Assembly (NCBI GenBank): GCA_021234155.1
Contig: JAJEKV010000028.1
Coordinates: forward strand, 4,114,567-4,178,566
Source of the DNA: Isoetes taiwanensis
Taxonomy: Eukaryota; Streptophyta; Lycopodiopsida; Isoetales; Isoetaceae
DNA length: 64,000 nt
Direction of reading: 5' to 3'
Under the pieces are notes generated by a model. That model searched no databases and had not been told where the DNA came from. It saw nothing but the letters and a program-made list of their open reading frames with translations. The position numbers and the translations under genes are program-made. Shown here in pieces: positions 12,601-24,007 of the stretch. The first letter of the stretch is position 1. Every line of letters begins with the position of its first letter.

Positions 12601-14630
12601 CCTGCTCATTCTTTTTAGTTTTATTAAGTTCCAATTAAGCCCTAAGCGTGTTAATATTAAATTCCAATCCACTTAACTGTTACTAGCTTAGCATAAACTA
12701 CAAAATGAGAAAAAAAATTTCCCACTTTCCGGGGTTCGAGGATCCTATCAAGTTAGTACTCTTTGGGAGCACCCAGTAAATTTGGAGACCACCTTACCTG
12801 GCTCATTCTTTTTTAGTTTTATTAAGTTCCAATTAAGCTAAGCGTGTTAATATTAAATTCAATCCACTTAATTTACTAGCTTAGCATAAACTACAAAAAT
12901 GAGAAAAAAATTTCCCACTTTCCAGGTTCGAGGATCCTATCAAGTTAGTACTCACTTTGGAGCATGGCGGTGCTTTGCTCTTGGTCTCCAAGAACATTGC
13001 TCGATACCACTTGTGGACGCCCCCTACTCATATCTGGTGCACTCACCGTATACAAACAGGAGTTCATCCCCCATACCAGCCCCATGCTAATATAGGGCCC
13101 TCCACGTATCACTGCAACCTTGAAGAGTTCCAGTGGGAAGAATGAAGGGGTCCTTTACCCTGTCTCCCTCAGGGCCTACCTAGCTGCGGAAGCGTAAACA
13201 TACATGTCAGTAGTACATACATCAACATCATATGACCATCACGAAGGATGGTCCTCCACATATCTGCATAGACAAAGATCAGCACATCACATAGGGAATC
13301 CTACCCAAGGCTCAGACTCAAAGGGATGGCCCGGCTTTGGTCTCGAGTTCATTGCGCATGAAATTCATGGCAATGGATTTGGCTGGCATAAGAACATGGC
13401 ATAGGGTTGTCCACTCCATCCGCCCCTCACATTGCACACTTTGCGAGTAGGCTGAAAAGTGTTGGGACCTGACTGTAGCCCGCCGGATGCATAGCCAAAA
13501 GGGCTACTCACAGGGTCATCATCCCGGGTCCGATGGGGCAGGTAGGGATCACTCCCTCCGAGAGATCTACATCTTGACTCAAGGTGACTAGAGGGCCACT
13601 TGCCGTGATTCGACCCCGAACCCCACCAAAGTGTACACCACTTCACGGTGTGTCGAACCCATGCCTTACCCAAGACTCGGTGGTAAGCCATTAGGCCTAG
13701 TCACAATGATCCCCGGTAGGCCTTACACACGGAGGGATCGTTCAAGAGTCGGGACATGAACCTCCTTCTTAGCCCGGTCGCCCCTTCACCCACAACCAGG
13801 TGTGGTTCTTGTACACAGGCGATCTATGGTGTGCTAGAGAGGCTAATCTAGGAGCATCTACTACCAAGCTTGAAGTCTCTACCCCCTCCCAATACAAGGA
13901 GTTCACAAGAGATACATCATCCATATACATCCGCGTAAAGAACTAAAGAACATAGATCTAATCTATATCATAGAGTTAGGTTCTTTAGTTAGAGTCTGGT
14001 ATCTACTCATCTAGAGATCTAGATAGCTGCTAAAAGGCGATTTAATAGGCTAAACCTCACTGATACAATGACCGGAAAAACGGTTTAGACCATTAAATCG
14101 ACTACATACCCGATCCATGAGTTGCTCCTCCCGACTGAGTTCGACCATCCCCTCTTGAATCGCCGAATCAAGGGAAACTAATGGTGCCATTCTCTCGAGG
14201 CAGCAGGGAGGCGGTTTTGACTCCTAGAGCAGCCAAAACAGAGCTCTAAAACCCTAGGAACGAAAATGGGCAAGTTAGGGTTCTCCTACTTAAATAGGCA
14301 AGGGTTGGGGCTTAGGGTTTCCAATTATCCCTTTAGGCATGTGGGATAATTGGAAATGGGCCCACTTGCCTTTAATGGCTAGGTGGCCAAATGTGCCTAC
14401 ATGGAAATGTGTGCACCTAAATGTGCCCACATGGAAATGTGTGCACCTTAATAAATGTGCATGTGCACATTAATAAGAAATGCACGTACCTAGCAAGTTG
14501 CCCCCTAGGGCTACTCACCGGCTACTGCGCCTCGCATTACACGCGTCGGTTGGGTGGCGTGTCATAGCGTGCGGATCGAGACGATGCGATATAATGTCCC
14601 GGGACAGTCTTCGTCTTTGGGAACGTCACA
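9670..14630 (-). repeat. Right LTR (5' LTR of the element)
   Basis: The end at 14630 is fixed by loss of similarity to the left copy and by the terminal CA (TG on the minus strand). The start at 9670 is inferred: the plus strand reads TG there, and one base further left lies a primer-binding-site candidate. That gives an LTR of about 4.96 kb. The stretch 9670-9934 cannot be compared with the left copy because that part lies outside the window. Confidence 0.65.
12607..12965. repeat. Tandem duplication inside the right LTR
   Basis: This is the counterpart of the pair at 2663-2990 in the left LTR. The two units again run from a T-rich tract to the GGATCCTA box and are separated by a short stretch that reads like AGACCACCTTACC. 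Confidence 0.7.
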
Positions 14631-14830
14631 AAGGACATGGCAGGTTGGAAGAAACCATGAATGATTTGGAAAAAGCATTTGCTATTTTTCCAGATATCGA
14701 GGCCATCGCTATGCAAGGTCACATCATCAGAATAGAAAATTATCAGAGCATGGATGCAGAAGCTATAAAGATGTACGAAATTTTGAAATTGACATCTGTA
14801 AATGTTGACAAATTGATCATGTCATGGTAG
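14631..14830 (+). pseudogene. Coding-like remnant next to the LTR, TPR-like helices
   Basis: Directly after the LTR end the plus strand has an open stretch of about 65 codons containing RLEETMNDLEKAFAIFPDIE and IKMYEILKLT, closing with TAG at 14828-14830. The amphipathic helices and spacing resemble tetratricopeptide repeats, but I do not recognise the protein. The apparent N-terminal part of the reading frame lies in the LTR and is chance. It may be an exon of a host gene into which the element inserted. Confidence 0.3.
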
Positions 14831-14937
14831 AATTGTTAGTGGAGACGATCATGTCGTAGAAGCCTTCCAATCTTGGGTTGACTTTTGTTGTCCCTTATTT
14901 AACGCGCTTTCAGAGTCACTTCATTTGCGCATCATTT

Positions 14938-15754
14938 TTTTTTTTTTTGAAGAACGTGATTTACTTCATATTATACACTCAAAATATTACAAAGGACTTC
15001 CAGAAGTAAGAAATGTCCCAGAAGCATCAATCACTTTTAGATGATCACTCCATATTGGAATTTTAATACGATCAGGCCAATTGGAAATCTGAAAGCAATT
15101 ATACAACTTCTTACGAATTTCTTGAAGCACCACCTGAGAAGAAATACGCTTATCATAAAAGACCTTTCTTCGCCTTCGCTTCCATACACTCCATATTAGC
15201 CAAGACTTTGCCATGTGAAATGCAATCCTTTTAGAAGCAGTCCACTGATTTGGAGATACTCCAAAAAGAGAATGCAGCCAGGACCTAAGACTACTCAGCT
15301 CTGCACACAAATATAAACAGTGCTCCAATGTTTCAATGCACCGCTCACACATTGGGCAAAGTGGGCTTACTCCCGGCTTAAAGCGATGAACCATCTCATT
15401 AACTCTCAAAGAGCGATGAATCACCTGCCAAAGTAGAACATTTACCTTTGGAGGATTATATTTAGACCAAACAAGGTTCCAGATGGGTTGCCATTGAGAA
15501 GGCTAAGTCTGTAAGTGTCATTTTCGAGAAGGTGACAAAGTATTTGAGGAGGTAAGCAATCTGTAGCATGAACTGACTAGCTTCTTGCCTTCTTTAATAC
15601 CTTGAACAAAGTTCCAGCATCTCTTGTTACCCACCTTCTTAATTAGAGGAAGAGCACTTGCTACATAAGCCCATATACTGATATCTTTATCCAACAATCC
15701 ATATGTCTCCTGAAACCATTGCCAAGGAGCAATGTCAATACCAAAATACCACTG
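14938..15754 (-). mobile_element. 5'-truncated LINE with 14-bp target-site duplication
   Basis: The minus strand encodes the C-terminal end of a plant L1-type LINE ORF2. The zinc-binding region follows FKPGVSPLCPMCERCIETLE, then HCLYLC, then a W-rich segment with SWLIWSVWKRRRRK. A poly(A) tail (T-run on the plus strand from about 14938) closes it. The 14-bp sequence TTTGCGCATCATTT flanks it exactly, at 14924-14937 and 15755-15768. The element is only 817 bp, so it is a dead, 5'-truncated copy; a frameshift or stop separates the upstream part (15518-15766) from the zinc-binding part (14987-15424). Confidence 0.9.
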
Positions 15755-15768
15755 TTTGCGCATCATTT

Positions 15769-17220
15769 ATTGCTTGCAGTCAAAATGCAATATGGAAAAA
15801 GAATAGAGTGAAACATGGGCCTGTTATTTCTATGCAATTGTTCTTCCCCCCTATTCACCCCTTATTAGGGATGTGATTATCATCTTTAGAAGAAAAGAAT
15901 TCTCCAGCTGCAAGGTTACGGTGTTTAGAACAATGCGTGGAGCATGGGGAAATCGCCTATTTGTCAATGTAACCTTGCAAGGTATGAAATAAGATCCTCC
16001 TTTGACACCAATGAGAGAAGCCATATGTAAAATATGAAAGGAGCTATGTCTATGATGTGGAATCATGCCAAGATGGAAGTCATTGTACTTTATTTTTCAT
16101 TTCTATTTTGAACACGGACAGTTGGGAACATAAAATCAAAATGCTTCTTCTACCTTCTTCAAAATGCTGATGCGGCTTCTCTTCTTGAAGATGAATGGAG
16201 CCCATGAAGGCTTGTCATCTTGAAGATGGATGGAGCCTATGAAGACTTTTAACAGTGTTTTAGCTAGAAAGATAAGAGTCCTGCCTGTAAAAGTTTTGAT
16301 TTTTCAAACTTGGGCCCACGATATGTATGGCAATTGCAGTGTGTCAAGGGGTTGGGAAGAAAGGTTGCATTTGTGTTTCAGGTATCAAGATGATTTGTGA
16401 AGGTTTTGGCAAATTGAAAATTAACATGGTACAATTTCATGCAAGTTGAGACTTTTGGAGCGATAGTAAAGACTAAAACACGCATGTATCTCCATATGAC
16501 AGCCAACTTCATTCCTATATGCATTCTTATGTTATATTATGTTCATGCCACGTGAAACATGCCTAATAGCAAGGATTTGCATTACGAACAAATGATCATG
16601 TTTATTTATGTAATGCAACATGAAATACACTTTTTTGTGTGCATTTGATTTATTAAATAAATTGCTTTACGAACTTAAATTTGTTTTGTGAAAAGCATGC
16701 GAAAAGAGGTAAGGTATATTCTAAGAATAGATGACCTTTGTGGACAGAAGCTACAGATTTCAATCTTATTTCATTTGCAAAAATTTAATATAAGCTTAAG
16801 TACACAAGCACCCATTTTTCCAAAGCTTCGTCTTCAGAAACTAACAAAGCATTTACAGGTTCTCATTGTATGCACAAGACTGCTGGGTACTTTCACTAAT
16901 GTAGGATGACGCTCAATATATGCCCAATGTATGTCCAATAATGCTGGGTACTTTCACTATGATACGTAGGATGACGAATCTGCATGGAAAAGTGGTGTGT
17001 AAGATGTGACTTCCATTTTAATTATTGTTGCTTACCAAGGGCAATTTTGCCTCATTGCTTGGAATTGGTGGTTATTATGCATACTCGTCATACTTAAACA
17101 GTCGAGTTAACAAACAGGGCTCCATTCAAAAATGGAGTCCATAAATTGTGCTTTTTCTATTCAAGCATATGATGGGTTGTAGGTTATTTTACAAAGGAAC
17201 TTAGTCTGTGATGCCATTGA
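15769..17220. other. No feature recognised
   Basis: Low-GC unique-looking sequence between two LINE insertions. The ORFs of 60-75 codons here have no recognisable motifs. A short near-duplicate of ATGCTGGGTACTTTCACTA occurs at about 16880 and 16940. Confidence 0.5.
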
Positions 17221-17233
17221 CAATGTGTAATAA

Positions 17234-17698
17234 TTTTATTTTTTTTTAAGAACTGTGTCATCAATATATTAAAAGAAGGGTAATGTTACAAATCAAGTGA
17301 GGAGGAAGGAGAACTACCCCAAAGAGACAGCGATACCTCGACACTCCACAACAAACTCACAGAAAAACTACAACTCTACTGCTGTACAAACCGACCATCA
17401 CCATCTACAACACCCAAGAAGTCCCGCCAAATGGCGAACTTCCACTCTACTAATCCCGGGAACACCAAAAAGCTTTGAAATAGCTTGTACCTGAGTCGAG
17501 GAATCAGAGAGGCTGCAGGCTGCTGAATCCCCTGAAAGATCCACAATCGCTGCCGCTTCCAAATCAGCCACACCAACCAAGCCACGCACAGATGCAAGGC
17601 TTGCTGCCGCAAGAGCGGCCAAGCACCAGGATACACATGAAGCAGCAACTGCTGGCTAGTCAATCTCACCCGAAACAGAGCCCTGACCCAATCCCAGG
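17234..17698 (-). mobile_element. 5'-truncated LINE with 13-bp target-site duplication
   Basis: The minus strand carries the last part of LINE ORF2, with LTSQQLLLHVYPGAW and WLVWLIWKRQRLWIFQG, homologous in layout to the other LINE tails in this window. An A-rich tail (T-run on plus at about 17239) marks its 3' end. CAATGTGTAATAA flanks it at 17221-17233 and 17699-17711. Only 465 bp remain, so it has no activity. Confidence 0.85.
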
Positions 17699-17850
17699 CA
17701 ATGTGTAATAAACTTTTACAATTGACAAAGAACTTTAAATGTTCTAATAAAATCTCCACCAAAAGGAAAAGAAACTCATAGGGTAGTCTTGTGTTAATGT
17801 TTTAGCACAAGAGTCCTTTCTAGCTAAAACTTTTTCCGTCTAAACTTAAA

Positions 17851-17975
17851 TAGAATAGAATAGAATAGAATAGAATAGAATAGAATAGAATAGAATAGAA
17901 TAGAATAGAATAGAATAGAATAGAATAGAATAGAATAGAATAGAATAGAATAGAATAGAATAGAATAGAATAGAA
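17851..17975. repeat. (TAGAA)25 microsatellite
   Basis: Twenty-five perfect pentamers without interruption. The minus-strand ORFs across it encode only a repeated FYSIL and are not genes. A short tract of the same pentamer occurs at about 25687-25708. Confidence 0.95.
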
Positions 17976-19330
17976 AAGGCAGTTAGATTCGGCATTACCA
18001 TAGGCACTACCATACACAAACAAGGTGTATTTCTAAGTTTGGCAGTGAGAGGAGATGAGTTTTGCACAGTGTGACTTTTACAAGAAAGCAAAGCAACTTT
18101 TTTGATAAATGCGCATGATAAAAAGCGCATGCTTCTTGCAATTGAAATCAGACGAGTTTTCTTTAAAGCAACTCATTCATATCTTGAGCTAACACCATTC
18201 ACAATGTCGTCATAAATAGTTTTGGTATTTTAAACAATCAAATGTTATCTTTGATGTACTTCTAACTTTTGTTGAGGTAGACTAAACATCTACAAATAAA
18301 TACTAACCACTACTTTCAATTAATATTAGCTCGAAAAAAAGCCAATAGTACTAAAAGCAAAAGATGATAGTTTGTGCGTGATCTTGTCCGTTGATTTTGT
18401 TGTGTTTCACAACTTCCATTTGAATCCATTAGATTAAAAGCAGTTGGAAACGATATGTGTGGGTTCATTCTTTCCTCCTACGAACGCGTGCATGTGCTGA
18501 ATGTGTTCATGTTGTTGATGTAAAATCAGTTGCAAATGCTACTGCTTGGATAAATCGCTTCCTTTTGCTTTGTTTTTTTAATTTTAGATTCAGAATTTGA
18601 CTCTATGCCTTTTAATATGGCATTCGATGAAAAACTTTTAACGAGGAGGCGCGTTAAATTGGCAGCGGCTTATCTTGTTTGCCTATGCAGCCGATATTTG
18701 CTATGGAAATGGTGAAGATCTGTAAGAATAAGGAACTCAATCTGCCACATATAAGGAGCTCAATCGGATTTATGCCGATCAATTCTTCACTGTCCGGTAA
18801 ACTTCAAGGAATTTTAGGAGGCAATTTTAGAGTTCCAAATGCGGAAATGACACTCCCTCTTGGTCGTTTTAGGCTAAGCCGTTTTAGGATAATCATGTTC
18901 AGTTGCTGAGTATGGACTACCGGAGTGTGACATACCAAATCTTCATTAGAAAAAGGCAGATATTATTATGTTTGCAAGCTTACAACTTCAAAGGGAAATT
19001 CTTGTAAGATGTTCTTGAACCGATGCATCATAATGAACTTTTGCCATTCTGTTTTCCAGGTACTATTTCTCCGGGAGCTTCGAATAGAGACTGATATGGC
19101 TGCTTTAAGCCGAGATTATGGAAGGTGCATTTTAAATCTTTAATTTTGTATAAACTTCTTTATGAAATATAGTTAGCAAAGAGTTAACTTCCAGCATGGT
19201 CTTCTTTAAAGACAAACCCTGATGCTAGTAATGCCATTTGGAAGATACCTCTATTATGTAGAGAAGGGCAACTGCAAGAGACATTAAGTGTATTGATGGT
19301 AATAGATAGGATCTCAAAACTGGAATACCA
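17976..19330. other. No feature firmly recognised
   Basis: AT-rich sequence with one open stretch (18679-18909) of unknown nature, containing HIRSSIGFMPINSSLSGKLQ. It has no start context or partner exon that I can support. Confidence 0.4.
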
Positions 19331-19339
19331 TATTGCCTG

Positions 19340-20310
19340 TGTCTCAATCTTGCAGTGCTATGCAAAAGCCAGAGCTCTTACCCTGGGTAAGTGGGCTCGT
19401 CCATAATCAATATTGCATTCACCCTAGATCTCTTTCTAGGAAATGTTCTCATGAACATGTATGTGAAGTGTGGCAGCTTTGATGATATCTATCATGTGTT
19501 TGCTAACATGCATATATGCACATGGCATGGACTACAATCATAGCTAGATTTGTCCAATATTGCAAAGATGGCTCTTCATCGCTTTATCATATGCAGAAGC
19601 TTTTTAGAACAATTCTTTTCTAGAAGCATTAAACCATCTACATAGAGTTAATTCATCAAAAAGCCTCAGCTTCTTTCTTATTTTTTTGGAGTTCTTGCTG
19701 CTCTGCAGTGGTCTGCAAAGCAAATTTCCACAAGAAGGAAAGGAAATTTAAAAGATGCTACATTCGGTCAAGATATAAGGCAATGGTGTCATGGAGTGCC
19801 ACGATCTTGATTATGCCCAAACTGGACAAGGCAAAATGGCCCTTTCTACTTTCTGTTAAATGAAAGAGGAAGGGTTTTAGCCAGACAAGATCATCACCAC
19901 ACTCAGTGTGAATCTAGAGGTGTTACTTAATGACAAGTATTTGCATTTTGTTATTGCTGTTAGCAGTTTGGAGTTGAATGTTTATATGGGAAATACCATT
20001 GCCAATATGCACGTTGAATGTGCTTGCTTGAATTATGCATGCGACATTTTTGATAATGGGATGCAGTAGCTTGGAACACAATCATTACCGCTTACAACTA
20101 GCATGGACATGGGTGTAAAGCACTGCAACTATTTCAAAAAATGCAGAAGCAAGGATTAAAACGAAACTATATTACATTTATTGAGGCTTTTGATAGATGC
20201 ACAAGCATGCTGGCTATAATTGAAGGTCTTATTACATGCAGATGTAATTATTAATGATCTGGAGACAAATCTTGTAGCACTTACATGAAGCCAGATAAGT
20301 ATACTTGTGC
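19340..20310 (+). pseudogene. Decayed PPR-repeat protein gene
   Basis: Reading the plus strand across frames gives successive blocks typical of plant PPR (pentatricopeptide) proteins: DLFLGNVLMNMYVKCGS, WTTIIARFVQYCKDG, EEGF-PDKI, LELNVYMGNTIANMHVECA, AWNTIITAY and HGHGCKALQLFQKMQKQGLK followed by NYITFIEAF. Order and spacing fit 35-residue repeats, in which Asn-Met-Tyr-x-Lys-Cys-Gly is a hallmark. Intact members bind organellar RNA. Here stops (for example after AYN and in FC-MKEEGF) and several frameshifts break every repeat. No start codon or C-terminal E/DYW domain was seen. Confidence 0.75.
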
Positions 20311-20329
20311 CTGATATTTTTTATGCATT

Positions 20330-21265
20330 ATAGGCCGCTTCCGTCTATATCAGAAGAGTAAAAAGTAGGAAGCTGATAGTACACCGATTTCCCAGAGAAG
20401 ATCGGTCATGCAAAGTTCTCTTTGAGGCTTACATCAAGTCATTAGTCCTCTTCTTGCAGGAGATGGGGCCTGTGCTCCTTAGTTCCAAATGCCACTCAAT
20501 GAAGCCCTTACATTTTAACAGATTAGTGAAACTGCCTGAACATAAAAGCAGAAACAAAAAACAAGAGCCATACCTTGGTATACCGCAAGAAATGGGGATG
20601 ATCACCAAGTCCATGTGCAAGCAAATTCCCATTGCTACATCGAATATGGGCTGGAAAAGAATGAAGGTACATTTGCAGCAGGAAAGCTCAGATATACAGA
20701 GCTGACTGGATATGCAAGCATACATTACAACGACATGGGGCAGATTGAACGGACTTCTTCTTTCTTTGCATGTAGAGGAAAAAATTGAAATGGCTAGTTA
20801 TGGTTCAGAAAGAGTTACATGAGATGTGAATACAAATCCTAGAAAATAGGTAACATAATAGGGACTTGAATAGGGCACATCGCATAGTGAAACAGAACAG
20901 GGCCTATTGATTCTTCAATCTAGGCTTTTGCAAGATGGTGTTAGATTTAGCTGGAAAAGAAAGAACAAAGCATATTGAAGAGAAGAATGATAACCGCTAG
21001 GCAGGTAGGGGAAACGAAGCCTTTTGAAGAGAAGAATGATAACTGCTAAATAGGTAGGAACTCTGCACGTCATAAAAAAGAAAACGAATCGCATCTCCGG
21101 GGGGGCTATTTTCCTGACTCTTTCTAATTTTGTCTGCCGTTGATGTGATAAAATCAAGATCCAACGGTGAAAATATACGCCACATCAGATATTGATGAAG
21201 TGGAAAGGCTACGTGGATAGGCTAGAATTGCAAGGAAGGTTGTAGGTTTAGTTAGGCTAGTGCGC
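20330..21265. other. No feature recognised
   Basis: Between the PPR remnant and the tandem array. Overlapping ORFs of 60-98 codons on both strands lack known motifs. Confidence 0.4.
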
Positions 21266-22010
21266 TAAAAATATAGATTAAAAAAAAAAATCACGTTAGC
21301 TTGGTGATTAGATTGGTCAAAGTAGTCATATTAAGACATTGAATTATTTTGGTATTTGGTAGAGGTTCGAGCCCCCATATTTCATACTCTAAAATCGCTC
21401 GATATTCCATCAAAACCTTAGGGGAACTCGTATTTCATATTTTAAAATCATAGGTGCCCCCAATCGTAAATGACCATAAGTGAAATGAGAGGTGTCCAGA
21501 GGCTCCAACATACAGTCTGGGGCGTAGGATCGATGAATCCGACGATTGTGGTAGTCCAGGGTATATCTCATTTAGAAATATATAGCACAATAACAGGGGG
21601 TTCCAAACGGATTTGATATAAGGATAATTTCTAAAACCATAGACCATATCCTAAAACAATTGAATGGGTTATTATTAGAAAAATATAGATTTAAAATAAA
21701 ATATAATCACGTTAGCTTGGTGATTAGATTGGTCAAAGTAGTCTTATTAAGACATTGAGTTATTTTGGTGGAGGTTCGAGCCCCCGTATTTCATATTCTA
21801 AAACCTGAAACGAAGCCTTATAGAGGCTCGATATTCCATCTAACCCTTAGGCGAACTCGTATTTTATATTTCCGAATCATAAGTGCCCCTATCATAAATG
21901 ACCATAAGTGAAATGAGAGGTGTTCAGAGGCTCCAACATACAGTCCGGGCCATAGGATCGATGAATCCGACGACTGTGGTAGTCTAGGGTACATCTCATT
22001 TAGAAATATA

Positions 22011-22290
22011 CTAGTAAACGTGTGCCCGGCGTTGACGGGCTAATGTCCGAGGTTATGTTATGCCTTGGCCATTAACATCCATATATGCAACTTCCGATAA
22101 CACCATAAGTTGATGCTTGCAAGAATGGACATGACTTTCTTTTGTAATTATTTTTTTGTTGAAACTGTCTAAAAATAGTAGAGAAAACAATGCTTTGTAA
22201 GTTTTGTATGGGGTAAGTAAACTTTTCTCTAAAGTTGAATATTTAGGAAAACAGACCCAAAAGTTATGCTTACAATAACAGGGGATTTCT
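22011..22290 (-). mobile_element. Short Helitron-like insertion in the array
   Basis: About 280 bp absent from sister units interrupts unit 2. On the minus strand it ends with a hairpin (stem GCCCG/CGGGC, plus coordinates 22024-22028 and 22036-22040), then nine bases, then CTAG with T next. A hairpin followed by CTRR with insertion before T is the 3' signature of Helitrons. The 5' TC end is not clear: the right boundary falls within about 22280-22290. There is no room for a Rep/helicase gene, so it would be a non-autonomous copy. Confidence 0.5.
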
Positions 22291-22667
22291 ATAGCACAAT
22301 AACAGGGGTTCCAGGGGGATTTGGTATGGAGATAATTCCTGAAACCATAGACCATATTCTAAAACAATTGAATGGGTTATTATAAAAAGAATATAGATTT
22401 AAAAAATAAAAAATAAAAATGCGTTAGCTTGGTGATTATATTGGTCAAAGTAGTCTGATTAAGACATTGAGTTATTTTGGTAGAGGTTCGAGCCCCCGTA
22501 TTTCATATTCTAAAACCTTAAGCGAAGCCATATAGAGGCTTGATATTCCATCAAACCCTTAGGCGAACTCGTATTTTATATTTGAAAATCATAGGTGCCT
22601 CCAATCATAAATGACCATAAGTGAAATGAGAGGTGTCCAAAGGCTCCAACATACAGTCTGGGCCGTA

Positions 22668-24007
22668 ATTTTATTTGGGGTGGGAATGAGGAGCATGCTG
22701 TGGTCAAGGTTGCATGGTCCAAATGCACTAGGCCAAAATTTGCAGGTGGTTTGGGTATGACAGACTTCCATCTGCAGAGTAAGATTCTAATTTCTAAGTT
22801 CATTTGGAGGATCCTTAAGGATATGGTTGACTCACCTGGAGTGCGGTTGGTGAAGCAGTCACTTGGACATTGTGTTCTTTTTGGGAAAGCTTCGTTAAAA
22901 CCTCTTCTTCCTTAGAGTCTCTTTTATCAGCTATGCCCTTTTCCTAATACATTCCCTTTTTTGAAAGGCTTGCTGGAGTCTTGGGAGATAGTACGGACCT
23001 TATTTCGTATTAATCTTGTTGCATGTCATCAGTTGAGTGCCCCTTGTTGGTGGATACCTGTGGAAAATAATCTCCCACTTTGTGCCTCAGTCTATCCATT
23101 AACTCAACGGTGCTGGAGGTTAGCAGGGATCTTAACAGTTGCAGTATGGTATGATTCTGGCCAGTTAGCGACTTGGCAAATCTTTCAAACAAAATTCTTA
23201 TTGTCTCGATGGGACAGACCTATTGGGCAAAAGGTTGCTAGTACTCTGCCATTGGTTGCTCCAGAGGCTACCGAAGGGTGCATGTGGGTTTCCCACCAAA
23301 GTGTTCACGAGCATAGGCTTGTGAACTCTATGTATAGGCTACTTGTCAATGGAGATATCCTTCCGCCATCCACTAAGTGGTCCCTTAGTTGAAACTTGGG
23401 CTTGGGATAAACTACTCCATCCTAAGGTGGCTGTGTTTTGATGGCAGATTCTTTACTGATGCCCTCGGGTGAATGTGCTTGCCCACAGATTTGATCCTAG
23501 AGTGTCAGCACTCTGCCCACTATGCAAGCAAAGGGACGAGACCATTGAGCATTGTTTCTTTTTATGTGAACATCTCCAGCCTGTTTGGTCTTGGCTGCTT
23601 TCTCTTTTTCATGTGACATTGACAAGTCAGCAAGTGCTTCTGGCTATTTATCCGGATACTGGGAATAAGGTGCGGAGTCAAGCATTTCATTTGGCATCAG
23701 GATGGTTGTTGTGGTCCATCTGGAAGCGCAGAAGATTGTGTATCTTTCAGGGTTTGGATATTCCTCCTGCAGTAGTCCTCCAAGACCCACAAGCTAAAAT
23801 CGTTAAGGCCTACCATTATTCTTCGCTTGCTCCTGCCAAGCGACAGTTGATATTTGAGTCCTATTTGAGTGTGTTGTCTTATGCATAGGCTGATGGTTCT
23901 ATTCAGTGGATCATGACTATCCTCTAAAGTTTTATTCCCGCCTCTGCAGTTGTATCTGGCTTTTGACTTAGTGTTTCAATAAAGTTTGTCGTTCTTCAAA
24001 AACAAAA
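22668..24007 (+). mobile_element. 5'-truncated LINE with 15-bp target-site duplication
   Basis: Inserted into a unit of the tandem array: ACAGTCTGGGCCGTA, part of the unit, is present at both ends (22653-22667 and 24008-24022). The plus strand encodes the C-terminal third of LINE ORF2. First come FIWGGNEEHAVVKVAW and GGLGMTDFHLQSK (after the reverse transcriptase), then, after frame breaks, the zinc-binding end with LCPLCKQRDETIEHCFFLC and WLLWSIWKRRRLCIFQG (23469-23888). It ends in an A-rich tail at about 23995-24007. At least two frame interruptions (near 22915 and 23392) leave it inactive. Confidence 0.9.

Larger units (their letters stand above)
1..14630 (-). mobile_element. LARD-like LTR retrotransposon, left end cut by window
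   Basis: Positions 1-4648 and about 9935-14630 are two copies of the same ~4.65-kb sequence in direct orientation, offset by about 9.94-9.98 kb, with a different ~5-kb segment between them. This is the layout of an LTR retrotransposon. Both copies end in CA on the plus strand (4648 and 14630). A purine-rich tract on the minus strand abuts the left copy, so the element reads right to left. No reverse transcriptase, integrase, protease or RNase H motif was found in the interior on either strand. LTRs of about 5 kb with a non-coding interior match the non-autonomous LARD class, which depends on proteins of another element. The left LTR continues outside the window, so the outer target-site duplication cannot be checked. 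Confidence 0.8.

Noticed and set aside
17820-18130. Minus-strand frames encoding repeated FYSIL
   Set aside because: Entirely a by-product of the TAGAA microsatellite, whose period of five keeps several frames open.
21290-21380. Functional tRNA genes in the tandem units
   Set aside because: A- and B-box-like motifs are present, but no acceptor stem or anticodon cloverleaf can be folded from the unit.
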